From contig JBNMLH010000012.1 in assembly GCA_050875145.1 (NCBI GenBank), positions 1 to 64,000 of the forward strand: a DNA stretch of 64,000 nucleotides. Direction: 5' to 3'. Shown here in pieces: positions 32,398 through 40,761 of this stretch (the first letter of the stretch is position 1; every line of letters begins with the position of its first letter). Made by a program: the position numbers and the translations under genes. A model generated the notes under the pieces. It was given only the letters and a program-made list of their open reading frames with translations, was not told the origin of the DNA and ran no database searches. The DNA comes from CAG-411 sp050875145. Lineage in GTDB: Bacteria > Bacillota > Clostridia > Lachnospirales > Lachnospiraceae.

Positions 32398-33249
32398 ATG
32401 TCCATTATATTAGACCATGTATGTTATCAATATCAAGACGCCATTCAGGAAGGTGAATATGCATTAAAGGATATTAATCTTACGATAAAAGACGGAGAGT
32501 TTATATGTATTATCGGACATACTGGTTCAGGAAAATCAACATTGGTACAGCATTTAAATGGATTGGAAAAAGCCACCAGTGGAACCATTTATTATAATGG
32601 AGAGGACATTGATGCACCTGACTTTGATAAGGTAAAGTTAAGAGGAAAGGTTGGGTTGGTATTTCAGTATCCGGAATATCAATTGTTTGAGAGTAGTGTA
32701 ATTGAAGATATAAAATTTGGTCCAAGGAATTTAGGACTGCCTCCTTTAGAGGTGGATTGTAGAAGCTATCAGGCTTTGAAAGATGTGGGATTGTCGGAGG
32801 ATTTCTTAGACGTATCTCCCTTTGAACTTTCTGGGGGACAGAAAAGACGAGTAGCACTAGCCGGGGTGCTGGCAATGCAACCAGAAGTGCTTATTTTGGA
32901 TGAACCGACGGCTGGACTGGACCCTTATGGTAGGGATGAAATTTTATCCCTTATAAAAGAATTGCATGAAAAACGAAAATGTACGATTATCATGGTTTCA
33001 CATTCAATGGAGGATGTGGCAAATTATGCAGAAAGGTTGCTGGTCATGCATCAAGGACAAGTGATGTTGGATGGTACACCGAGAGAAATATTTAAACATA
33101 GGGAAGAATTGGAGATGCTTGGATTGGCAGTACCACAGATTACTTATGTTGTAGATAAATTGAGGAAAAGTGGAATTTCTATTAAAGAAAATCCAATTAC
33201 GGTGGAAGAAGCAAAAAGGGCAATTTTGAAGGCTATGAAGAAAGGATAG
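32398..33249 (+). CDS. ecfA2: ECF transporter energy-coupling ATPase 2
   Basis: The 283-aa paralogue has Walker A GHTGSGKST, Q-loop LVFQYPEYQLF (the EcfA2-type aromatic motif), signature LSGGQKRR, Walker B LILDEPT and VSHSMED. It pairs with EcfA1 as a heterodimer. ATG 32398 follows AAGGAGGTGG. 122-nt spacer from ecfA1, 6 nt before ecfT. Confidence 0.95.
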   Translation: MSIILDHVCYQYQDAIQEGEYALKDINLTIKDGEFICIIGHTGSGKSTLVQHLNGLEKATSGTIYYNGEDIDAPDFDKVKLRGKVGLVFQYPEYQLFESSVIEDIKFGPRNLGLPPLEVDCRSYQALKDVGLSEDFLDVSPFELSGGQKRRVALAGVLAMQPEVLILDEPTAGLDPYGRDEILSLIKELHEKRKCTIIMVSHSMEDVANYAERLLVMHQGQVMLDGTPREIFKHREELEMLGLAVPQITYVVDKLRKSGISIKENPITVEEAKRAILKAMKKG

Positions 33250-33255
33250 AACAAA

Positions 33256-34074
33256 ATGATACGAGATATAACAATTGGACAGTATTATGCAAAAGAATCC
33301 CCAATTCACAAGCTTGATCCCAGAACAAAATTTATTGCTACTTTTGTATATATGATTTCTATGTTTTGTTTTCAGCGATTTTTGGGCTTTTTCACCTGTG
33401 TTCTTTTTTTGGCAATGGTGATATCCATTTCAAAGATACCATTTTCCCATATTATTAAGGGTTTGAAACCAATTGCTATGATTTTAATTTTTACAATGTG
33501 TATACAGGTATTCTTTTCAACAGGAACACCTATTGTAAAATGGGGTGTTCTTACGATAACCGCAGAGGGCATCAAGCGGGCAATTTTTATGGGAATGCGA
33601 CTGTGTCTGTTAGTATTTGGAGCATCTATGATGACCTTTACTACGACTCCCAATCAATTGACGGATGGAATTGAAACACTGTTTCATCCCCTAAATAAAC
33701 TTCATATTCCTGTCCACGAGATTGCGATGATGATGTCGATTGCACTTCGATTTATTCCTATCTTAATAGAGGAAATGAATAAAATTATGAAGGCACAGAT
33801 GGCAAGAGGTGCAGATTTTGAGTCAGGAAATTTAATAAAAAGAGCAAAGAGCTTGGTTCCGATATTAGTACCGTTATTTGTATCTGCTTTTCGGAGGGCG
33901 AATGAGCTGGCAATGGCAATGGAAGCACGTTGCTATCATGGTGGAGAAGGGCGGACAAAGATGAAGCCATTAAAATACAAAAAGAGAGATGGAATTGCCT
34001 TTTTAGTTTTATTTCTTTATATGGTTATCTTAATTGGAACAGTAAAATGGGTACCTATGATTTGGATGATATAA
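33256..34074 (+). CDS. ecfT: ECF transporter transmembrane protein EcfT
   Basis: The 272-aa membrane protein has about five hydrophobic segments and the two coupling motifs that contact the ATPases (MARGAD near residue 180 and MEARCY near 220). It links the ATPases to exchangeable substrate-binding S components; none is in this window. ATG 33256 is 6 nt after ecfA2. Confidence 0.95.
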   Translation: MIRDITIGQYYAKESPIHKLDPRTKFIATFVYMISMFCFQRFLGFFTCVLFLAMVISISKIPFSHIIKGLKPIAMILIFTMCIQVFFSTGTPIVKWGVLTITAEGIKRAIFMGMRLCLLVFGASMMTFTTTPNQLTDGIETLFHPLNKLHIPVHEIAMMMSIALRFIPILIEEMNKIMKAQMARGADFESGNLIKRAKSLVPILVPLFVSAFRRANELAMAMEARCYHGGEGRTKMKPLKYKKRDGIAFLVLFLYMVILIGTVKWVPMIWMI

Positions 34075-34142
34075 AATAGGAAAAACAGTCTGCTATGCGA
34101 AAGATAAAGTGGCATAGGAAAGACAGGAAGGAAAAAAATTGA

Positions 34143-34928
34143 ATGAAGCGAATTAAATTGGAAATTGCATATGATGGTACGAATTACCATGGTTGGCAGA
34201 TCCAACCGAATGCAGTGACCGTGGAAGGCAAAATAAATAAAGTACTGTCTGAGTTGTGCAAGGAAGAAATTGCAGTAATTGGAGCCAGTCGAACGGATGC
34301 AGGAGTGCATGCTTATGGAAATGTTGCAGTTTTTGACACCAATAGTCCTATTCCGCCAGAAAAGTTTGCTTTTGCATTGAATGCACATTTACCGTGGGAT
34401 ATACGCGTTCAATCTTCAAAGGAAGTAGAACCGGATTTTCATCCGAGACATTGTGATAGCAAAAAAACATATGAATATCATATATTAAATCGAAAGATTG
34501 CAATACCGAGTAAACGCCTTTATACTTATCATTTTCATTGGGACCTGGATATAGAAGCCATGCAAAAGGGTGCAGAATATTTGATTGGAACACATGACTT
34601 CAAAAGTTTTTGTTCTGCAAAAACGCAGGTAACAGATACGGTAAGAACTATCTATGATTTACAGATAAAAAGAGAGGGCGATGAGGTTATTTTACGGGTA
34701 ACCGGAAGTGGATTTTTATATAATATGGTCCGTATCATAACTGGAACACTATTGCAGGTTGGTACAGGATATTATGCACCAGAAGAGATTAAAGAGATGT
34801 TGGAAAAAAGAAATCGGACTGCTGCAGGAGCGTGTGCGCCGGCGATGGGGCTGTTTTTGATAGGTATAGCTTACGATAGTGAAAAAGCATCGAATAACTT
34901 TTCTAGAGAATGCATAGATAATAGATAA
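34143..34928 (+). CDS. truA: tRNA pseudouridine(38-40) synthase TruA
   Basis: The 261-aa protein has the catalytic Asp in GASRTDAGVHAYGNVA and FHPRHCDSKKTYEYHI, both TruA signatures. It modifies the anticodon-stem region of many tRNAs. ATG 34143 has AGGAAGG upstream. A palindrome AACTGTTTGAACAGTT follows the stop (34937-34952). Confidence 0.96.
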   Translation: MKRIKLEIAYDGTNYHGWQIQPNAVTVEGKINKVLSELCKEEIAVIGASRTDAGVHAYGNVAVFDTNSPIPPEKFAFALNAHLPWDIRVQSSKEVEPDFHPRHCDSKKTYEYHILNRKIAIPSKRLYTYHFHWDLDIEAMQKGAEYLIGTHDFKSFCSAKTQVTDTVRTIYDLQIKREGDEVILRVTGSGFLYNMVRIITGTLLQVGTGYYAPEEIKEMLEKRNRTAAGACAPAMGLFLIGIAYDSEKASNNFSRECIDNR

Positions 34929-34991
34929 AAGAAAGGAACTGTTTGAACAGTTATGCAATAAACATGCCAAAGAGCAGAAAGAGAGGAAAAT

Positions 34992-35900
34992 ATGTTACTA
35001 ACATTGAACTTTATTGAAATTCTAAAAACATTGTTTTTAGGTATTGTGGAAGGTATTACTGAATGGTTGCCGATTAGTAGTACGGGACATTTGATTCTTG
35101 TGGATGAATTTCTGAAAATGAAACAGAGCGCGGATTTTATGGAAGTATTTGATGTAGTAATCCAGCTTGGTGCTATTCTTGCGGTTGTTGTTCTTTATTG
35201 GAGTAAACTTTGGCCGTTTCATTTAAAGAAAAATGCACCAAAGAAAAGTTGGTTTGTCAATGAAGCCCAAAAAGGAGTTTTGAAAACGTTTCAGACATTT
35301 TGTAACAATTACTGCTACATGGATAAAATTGTTATGTGGATTAAAATTGCAGTGGCTTGTATACCTGCTGTAATTATGGGACTTTTGTTTGATGATTGGA
35401 TGAATGCACACCTTATGAATGGACCTGTTGTGGCAACTATGCTGGTATTATATGGTATATTATTTATTGTGATCGAAAACTACAATAAAACAAGAACACC
35501 AAAGATAAATTCATTAAAAGAAATTGATTTTAAGACAGCGCTTGCTATTGGATTATTTCAGGTGTTATCTTTAGTACCGGGAACTTCCCGTTCTGGTTCA
35601 ACGATTATCGGTGGTATTCTTTTGGGCGTTTCCAGAGAGATGGCAGCAGAATTTACATTTTTCCTGGGGATTCCGGTTATGTTTGGAGCAAGTTTTTTAA
35701 AATTATTTAAGTTTGGCTTGGCATTTACCAGTGCAGAATTGATTATTTTATTAATTGGAATGATAACTGCCTTCTTGGTTTCGATTGTAGTAATCAAATG
35801 GTTGATGGGTTATATTAAAAAGCATGATTTCAAGGTGTTTGGATGGTACAGAATTGTACTTGGAATTTTAGTGCTGGCTTATTTCATATTTATAAAATAG
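34992..35900 (+). CDS. uppP: Undecaprenyl-diphosphate phosphatase (BacA/UppP family)
   Basis: The 302-aa polytopic membrane protein has both family motifs: GIVEGITEWLPISSTGHLIL near the N-terminus and PGTSRSGSTIIGG at about residue 195. It recycles undecaprenyl pyrophosphate for peptidoglycan and wall polymers and gives bacitracin tolerance. ATG 34992 follows GAGAGGA. Confidence 0.95.
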   Translation: MLLTLNFIEILKTLFLGIVEGITEWLPISSTGHLILVDEFLKMKQSADFMEVFDVVIQLGAILAVVVLYWSKLWPFHLKKNAPKKSWFVNEAQKGVLKTFQTFCNNYCYMDKIVMWIKIAVACIPAVIMGLLFDDWMNAHLMNGPVVATMLVLYGILFIVIENYNKTRTPKINSLKEIDFKTALAIGLFQVLSLVPGTSRSGSTIIGGILLGVSREMAAEFTFFLGIPVMFGASFLKLFKFGLAFTSAELIILLIGMITAFLVSIVVIKWLMGYIKKHDFKVFGWYRIVLGILVLAYFIFIK

Positions 35901-35926
35901 TAGACAGAGTGTATAGTTCAATTTGG

Positions 35927-36001
35927 AACATTGCTGAGACAGCAATGTTAGCAATAATAAATAGATGCTTCCAGTCAATTGCTTTGGTGATTGACTGGAA
36001 G
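35927..36001 (+). other. Two perfect hairpins after uppP
   Basis: AACATTGCTG/CAGCAATGTT (35927-35949, 10 bp, 3-nt loop) and CTTCCAGTCAAT/ATTGACTGGAAG (35968-36001, 12 bp, 10-nt loop) lie in tandem. Neither has a T-run, but they probably end or protect the uppP transcript. They lie upstream of the next promoter. Confidence 0.55.
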
Positions 36002-36021
36002 GTAAGAAAGTAGTTAAAATG

Positions 36022-36050
36022 TTTTCAATCTGATTATTTTATGATAAAAT
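36022..36050 (+). promoter_or_regulatory. Promoter of the HAD/GS-like/ANTAR operon
   Basis: TTTTCA (36022-36027) and TAAAAT (36045-36050) are spaced 17 nt. The resulting leader before ATG 36095 is only ~38 nt. Confidence 0.5.
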
Positions 36051-36094
36051 TAGAAAGATGTTATAGTTTACATAGAGAAGAAAGGATGAGAAGA

Positions 36095-36907
36095 ATGGAA
36101 TCACATCTTCTTTTTTTTGATATAGACGGTACGTTACGAGATGAAAATACAGGAGAAATTTCCCAAAAAACACAGAAATCCATAGAGCAGGCGAGAGAGC
36201 AGGGACACTTGTGTTTTGTGAATACGGGGAGAAGTTTTTCGGAGCTTGACCCAGAGGTAGTAGAGGTTGGATTTGATGGTGTCGTTTGTGGTTGCGGCAC
36301 ATATATTTACTACAATGGAGAAACTATCCTTAAAGAAGAAATTGCGGGTAAAAAGGCAGAGTGGATCATAGAACAGATTACAAAAAATAAGATTCAGGCA
36401 TTGTTGGAAGGCGAAAAGCATTTTTATATTTCCAGAGATACGGATAATGAAAAGCTACTTCTTGTTAAGAAATATTTTGGTGATGAAGTAAACAAAAGAT
36501 GTTGTTTTTGGGAAGATGAAAAACCAAAATTTCAAAAATTGAGTATATGGCTTGGAAGTGATAGCAATTTTGCCAGTTTTTATGAAGCTTTGCAGGAAGA
36601 ATTTGACTTCATAAAAAGAAGTGATGACTTTTATGAGGTAATTCCAAAGGGATATAGCAAGGCATCTGGTATTGCATATTTGGCGGACAAGCTTAATGTG
36701 GCAAAGAAGAATACAGTGGCATTAGGAGACAGTGCAAATGATTTATCAATGTTGACCTATGCAGGTGTAGGTGTAGCTATGGGAAACAGTGCTTCACAGG
36801 TAAAGAAAAAAGTGGATTTTGTAACGAAAAGTGTGGAGGAGGAAGGCGTCTGGTATGCCTTACAACAGTTGGGATTTTTAGGAATGGAGGAACAGGCATA
36901 TGAATAA
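36095..36907 (+). CDS. Cof-type HAD-superfamily hydrolase (270 aa)
   Basis: HAD motif I is FFDIDGTLRDE at residues 5-15. Motif IV is GDSANDLSML at about 210. A type IIB cap lies between them, with the KASGIAYLADKL motif III lysine. Such enzymes dephosphorylate sugar phosphates, flavins or other small phosphates; the substrate is not predictable. ATG 36095 is chosen over upstream in-frame starts because those lie inside the promoter or the SD (AAAGGA). Its stop overlaps the start of the glutamine-synthetase-like gene by 8 nt, so the two are coupled. Confidence 0.85.
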   Translation: MESHLLFFDIDGTLRDENTGEISQKTQKSIEQAREQGHLCFVNTGRSFSELDPEVVEVGFDGVVCGCGTYIYYNGETILKEEIAGKKAEWIIEQITKNKIQALLEGEKHFYISRDTDNEKLLLVKKYFGDEVNKRCCFWEDEKPKFQKLSIWLGSDSNFASFYEALQEEFDFIKRSDDFYEVIPKGYSKASGIAYLADKLNVAKKNTVALGDSANDLSMLTYAGVGVAMGNSASQVKKKVDFVTKSVEEEGVWYALQQLGFLGMEEQAYE

Positions 36908-38201
36908 ATATACAAAGCAGGACATCATGGACTTAGTAGAAGAGGAAGATGTAGAATTTATTCGATTACAGTTCGTAGATGTATTTGGAACTTTGAAAAA
37001 TTTGGCGGTAACTACAAGTCAGTTGGATAAGGTATTGAATAATGAGTGTATGTTTGATGGTGCAGCCATAGACGGTTTTAAGGGAAATAATATGAGCGAG
37101 CTTTTTTTAAAACCACAGTTGGACACATTTGCAATCTTTCCATGGCGTCCACAGCAGGGAAAAGTTGCCCGCTTTTTGTGTGATGTAGTTTATGAAGATG
37201 GAACACCTTTTGAGGGGGATTCCAGATATATATTACAGAATGTATTAAATCAGGCAGCAGAGATGGGTTACACTTTTCAGGTACAGCCACATTGTGAATT
37301 TTTCCTGTTTGATACAAATGAAGAGGGAGAGCCTACTGTAACAACAAAGGAGAAGGGTGACTATTTTGACATTGGGCCGATTGATCAGGGACAGAATGCA
37401 AGACGAGAAGCTGTACTGTTTTTAGAGGATATGGACTTTGAGGTAGAAACTTCGTACCATGCCTCAGAGGTTGCACAGCATGGAATTGGATTTGCGGCAG
37501 ATCGTGCCATGAATACCGCAGATAATATTGTAACCTTCAAAATGGTTGTAAGAACGGTAGCAAAACGTCATGGAATGCATGCGACATTTATGCCAAAGCC
37601 AAGAAGAGATTTACAAGGTTCTGCTATGAAGCTTGCATTTTCTTTGATGAAGGATGGAAAGAATTGTTTTGTAGATGAGAATGATGAGAATGGTATCAGT
37701 ACAATTGCATACCAGTTTATGGCTGGAATTATGGAGCATTGTGAGGGAATGGCGTTAATTAACAATCCAATTGTAAATTCTTATAAGCGATTTGTGCCAG
37801 GTTATAACGCACCATTAAAAATTAGCTGTTCTTTAACAGATAGAGAAGCGATGATTCGCATGAATTGTAAGAAAAAGGGTGGGGTGAAATTGGAATTTAG
37901 AAACCCTGACTCTGCATCTAATCCATATCTTGTGTTAGCGGTATGTTTGGCAGCAGGCTTAGATGGAATTAAACGTGGATTGAAAGCACCAAGATTGGAT
38001 GAGCAGACAACCTATAGTGATAAGGTGATGCCAAAGACTTTGGAGGATGCTATTAAGGCGTTCGAGAAGGACAAATTTTTGCAGAATGTATTAGGAACAC
38101 ATATCGTAGAAAATTATCTAGAAGCCAAAAAAGAGGAATGGAATCGTTATTGCGAAGAAGTAACAAAATGGGAAGTAGACGAATATTTAAATCGTATTTA
38201 A
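36900..38201 (+). CDS. Type I glutamine synthetase homologue with degenerate active site (433 aa)
   Basis: The whole chain aligns with GlnA: RLQFVDVFGTLKN, MFDGAAIDGF, GTPFEGDSR, NSYKRFVPGY, NPDSASNPYLVLAVCLAAGLDG. The length matches the short, non-adenylylated GSI type. However, several metal-ligand and catalytic positions are changed relative to B. subtilis GlnA: EPEFF is HCEFF (H131), HEVAPGQHE is HASEVAQHG (A188, G195), GSGMH is GSAMK (K244), and the flap YEAP is YNAP (N303). E133, E332 and the KR and R phosphate contacts remain. Loss of four ligands suggests little or no synthetase activity, perhaps a sensory or regulatory role. It is co-transcribed with an ANTAR regulator. A changed substrate (as in GlnA-like gamma-glutamyl ligases) is an alternative. 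Confidence 0.85.
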   Translation: MNKYTKQDIMDLVEEEDVEFIRLQFVDVFGTLKNLAVTTSQLDKVLNNECMFDGAAIDGFKGNNMSELFLKPQLDTFAIFPWRPQQGKVARFLCDVVYEDGTPFEGDSRYILQNVLNQAAEMGYTFQVQPHCEFFLFDTNEEGEPTVTTKEKGDYFDIGPIDQGQNARREAVLFLEDMDFEVETSYHASEVAQHGIGFAADRAMNTADNIVTFKMVVRTVAKRHGMHATFMPKPRRDLQGSAMKLAFSLMKDGKNCFVDENDENGISTIAYQFMAGIMEHCEGMALINNPIVNSYKRFVPGYNAPLKISCSLTDREAMIRMNCKKKGGVKLEFRNPDSASNPYLVLAVCLAAGLDGIKRGLKAPRLDEQTTYSDKVMPKTLEDAIKAFEKDKFLQNVLGTHIVENYLEAKKEEWNRYCEEVTKWEVDEYLNRI

Positions 38202-38241
38202 TGGGCAATAACATAATAAGATTGGAGGTGAGCTTTTCGGT

Positions 38242-38784
38242 ATGCAGATTATCGTAGCATTTCCCAAATTGCAAGATGCGAAGAATATTATGAATGTCAT
38301 TGCAAGACAGGGATATGAAGTTGTTCTTGCATGTACGACAGGTGCACAGGCAATTAGTAAGGCAAACGAGCTGGATGGGGGAATTGTAGTATCCGGTTAT
38401 AAGCTCACTGACATGTATTATGCAGATTTGTATGAATATTTGCCGAAAGGATTTGAACTTTTGTTAATGGCTTCTAAATCCAAGTTAGATAATTGTTATA
38501 ATAATAATATTGTCTGTTTGGAGATGCCGGTAAAAATGCGTGAGCTTGTAGAGACATTAAATATGATGTCATATAGGTATGAACGACAGGAAAAGAAGCG
38601 AAAAAAACAAAAGCGAAAAGAAGAAGATAAGATAAAGATTAATCGTGCGAAGGCAGTGCTTATAGATCGTAACCATATGACGGAAGAAGAGGCACACTAT
38701 TATTTACAAAAGACCAGTATGGATGCAGGAACTGCCTTGGTAGAGGTGGCAGAGATGATATTGAGTATGCAGGATATGATGTAA
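38242..38784 (+). CDS. ANTAR-domain antitermination regulator with pseudo-receiver (180 aa)
   Basis: The C-terminal ~50 residues (INRAKAVLIDRNHMTEEEAH, YYLQKTSMDAGTALVEVAEMIL) are an ANTAR domain, which binds paired RNA hairpins and prevents termination. The N-terminal ~115 residues resemble a receiver but lack the acidic pair at the start. Ser51 stands at the phosphoacceptor position (GGIVVSGYKL). A basic linker (KKRKKQKRKEEDK) joins them. glnA-ANTAR pairs (NitR-like) are known in clostridia from memory. Regulation by the neighbouring GS-like protein instead of phosphorylation is inferred. ATG 38242 follows GGAGGTGAG. Confidence 0.87.
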   Translation: MQIIVAFPKLQDAKNIMNVIARQGYEVVLACTTGAQAISKANELDGGIVVSGYKLTDMYYADLYEYLPKGFELLLMASKSKLDNCYNNNIVCLEMPVKMRELVETLNMMSYRYERQEKKRKKQKRKEEDKIKINRAKAVLIDRNHMTEEEAHYYLQKTSMDAGTALVEVAEMILSMQDMM

Positions 38785-38836
38785 AAAAGAAGGCGGATGC
38801 AGTTGTGAGAAAATTACAATGCAATGCCTTCTTTTT
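38784..38836 (+). terminator. Terminator after the ANTAR gene
   Basis: AAAAAGAAGGC and GCCTTCTTTTT pair over 11 bp around an inner weaker stem, with the T-run included. It begins at the ANTAR stop codon. Confidence 0.85.
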
Positions 38837-38882
38837 GCATCAGGAAAAGTGCCTTTATACAATCCTTAATGGGTACGGAGGA

Positions 38883-39440
38883 TTAGCGATATGGATTGCG
38901 ACTTCGATACCGTCTGCGTCGATTACCGAATTCGTGGTAGAGTAAATTATCAATTAGAATTTTTAGCCAGTCAGGGCGACCATTTGGTCCGAAATCCGGT
39001 CTGGGAGGAGGACAGTTTGGACCGCCACAAGGAGAGGAGGGACCGGGAGGAGGACAAAAACCGCCAGGACAGTGCGGAGGTCGTGGAGGGGGCGGACAAT
39101 TTCTGCCTCTACAGGATTGTGAATGAGACAAAGAATTAATTTCAAGAGGCTGTGCCTGTGGGATAGAAGGGGATATACGCTCATAAATAGAAGAAGCAAT
39201 GAGGTCCATTCTGCCTTTATCAGGATATTCATCATACATACAGCTTCCTTCGTATTCAAGCTTATCACATTCTTCTTGTACTTCTGTTAAAATGAGTTTT
39301 GCTGCATTTGACTGAAGTTGCGAAAAATAATTGTAATCCTTTTGTGCATCATCTATATGATCAAAACCATAGAGAGGAATCATTGGCATGCCTTCGGCAA
39401 AGGGAAAATGTTCCCAGTTCGGTTGCGTAAAATCAGACAT
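38883..39440 (-). CDS. Proline/cysteine-rich protein, probable spore-associated (185 aa)
   Basis: The N-terminal ~95 residues are acidic (WEHFPFAEGMPMIPLYGFDH, CDKLEYEGSCMYDEYPDKGRMDL) and resemble a family I have seen only as hypothetical in Lachnospiraceae. Then follows a Pro/Gly/Cys-rich stretch with repeated NCPPP, FCPPPG and CGGPNCPPP units (about 110-150). A basic Arg/Tyr-rich tail ends RRRRYRSRNPYR. This composition is like spore coat or other cross-linked structural proteins. A sigma-K-type promoter lies just upstream. Function is not established. ATG 39440 follows GGAAG. Confidence 0.7.
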   Translation of the reverse strand: MSDFTQPNWEHFPFAEGMPMIPLYGFDHIDDAQKDYNYFSQLQSNAAKLILTEVQEECDKLEYEGSCMYDEYPDKGRMDLIASSIYERISPSIPQAQPLEINSLSHSQSCRGRNCPPPPRPPHCPGGFCPPPGPSSPCGGPNCPPPRPDFGPNGRPDWLKILIDNLLYHEFGNRRRRYRSRNPYR

Positions 39441-39466
39441 GACAAAACTTCCTTTCTTTTTTTCTT

Positions 39467-39493
39467 TATTCTATGCAAATTGCATGGAAATGT
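39467..39493 (-). promoter_or_regulatory. Sigma-K-like promoter
   Basis: On the minus strand, AC (39493-39492), a 16-nt gap and CATAGAATA (39475-39467) match the B. subtilis sigma-K consensus AC-N16/17-CATAnnnTA. It lies 27 nt upstream of ATG 39440. Confidence 0.55.
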
Positions 39494-39503
39494 TCTTTTG
39501 CTA

Positions 39504-39533
39504 TTGCCATGTGGTAGAAACTGGTGTTAAAAT
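39504..39533 (+). promoter_or_regulatory. Promoter of the methyltransferase-metH region
   Basis: TTGCCA (39504-39509) and TAAAAT (39528-39533) are spaced 18 nt, about 49 nt before ATG 39582. Confidence 0.5.
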
Positions 39534-39581
39534 TGAAATAATGTAAAAAAAACAGTTAGTTTAGAATGAAAGAGGTTTCAG

Positions 39582-40760
39582 ATGGATAAAAAGTTTGAAC
39601 AGATTCTGGAAGAAATTTATAATGTGGATTTTGTAGATGGTATTATAAGCAATGCTACAAAGGCTACAGATATAACGAAGATAAAAATAAGACCAGTGCT
39701 TTTAAAAGGAGCACTTAAATTTCAGGTTACAAAATATAAAGGAAAACAGGTATTCCATGAAAACATGGATAAGGAACAATTGTTAAACGGCGCTAGAGAA
39801 TGGTTTGCAGAAGAGAATCCTAAATTTAAACAAGCAGAGTTTTCTACCAAAAAGGCAAGAATTACAGCTTTAATTAGTAAAAAAGGAAAAGTGACAATTA
39901 AACAGAAAAGATTGGAAAAGGCTCCACAGGAATTTGTAATGGATTTGTCTCACAACAGGGCAAAACGTTATATTTTGCAGGAAGGTATTGTGGTTCCGTT
40001 TCTGGTAGACCTTGGGGTTATGACAAAAGATGGAAAAATTGTGCGAACTCGTTATGACAAATTTAAACAGATTAACCGTTTTCTTGAATTTCTGGAAGAT
40101 GCGTTGCCGAATTTGCCAAAAGATAGAGAAATAACAATTTTAGATTTTGGTTGTGGAAAATCTTACCTGACATTTGCTATGTATTACTATTTACATGAAT
40201 TAAAAAAACGAAATATTCGTATTATAGGATTAGACTTAAAAAAGGATGTAATTGAAAACTGCAATGTGCTCAGTGAAAAATATGGTTATGAAAAGCTGTT
40301 GTTTTTAGAGGGTGACATTGCAGATTATGAGGGTGTGGATTCGGTTGATATGGTTGTAACCCTGCATGCTTGTGATACGGCGACAGACTATGCGTTGTAT
40401 AAAGCTGTTAAATGGGGAGCAGAAGTAATATTGTCGGTGCCTTGCTGTCAACATGAATTAAATGGACAGTTACATCCACAAGGATGGGATGCTATTTTTC
40501 AGTATGGCATCATAAAAGAAAGGAGTGCAGCACTATTTACAGATGCATTGCGTGCCAATTTATTATCTGCACAAGGATATAAGACACAGATTTTGGAATT
40601 TATTGATATGGAGCATACTCCTAAAAATTTGCTTATACGGGCTATCAGGCAGAAAAATGCAAAGCCTTCGATAGAAAAAATGCAGGAATGTGAACAAATG
40701 GAGAAGATGCTTGGATGTAATCTTACATTAGGACGATTGTTAAAAGAAGAGGGAAAATAG
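39582..40760 (+). CDS. Class I SAM-dependent methyltransferase, Methyltransf_32-like (392 aa)
   Basis: A ~130-residue N-terminal region precedes a Rossmann methyltransferase domain with motif I ILDFGCGKSYLTFAMYYYL (about 185-205), acidic IIGLDLKKDVIENC, and the family motifs TLHACDTATDYAL and VPCCQHELN. This set fits the GSTCD/RRNAD1-type methyltransferase family, thought to act on RNA. The exact substrate is unknown. ATG 39582 follows AAAGAGGTTT. 1 nt separates its stop from the next start. Confidence 0.8.
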   Translation: MDKKFEQILEEIYNVDFVDGIISNATKATDITKIKIRPVLLKGALKFQVTKYKGKQVFHENMDKEQLLNGAREWFAEENPKFKQAEFSTKKARITALISKKGKVTIKQKRLEKAPQEFVMDLSHNRAKRYILQEGIVVPFLVDLGVMTKDGKIVRTRYDKFKQINRFLEFLEDALPNLPKDREITILDFGCGKSYLTFAMYYYLHELKKRNIRIIGLDLKKDVIENCNVLSEKYGYEKLLFLEGDIADYEGVDSVDMVVTLHACDTATDYALYKAVKWGAEVILSVPCCQHELNGQLHPQGWDAIFQYGIIKERSAALFTDALRANLLSAQGYKTQILEFIDMEHTPKNLLIRAIRQKNAKPSIEKMQECEQMEKMLGCNLTLGRLLKEEGK

Positions 40761-40761
40761 C

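Noticed and set aside
35927..36001. Paired hairpins as an ANTAR target for the operon just downstream
   Set aside because: The loops are 3 and 10 nt, not hexaloops with conserved A and G. They also lie upstream of the operon promoter.
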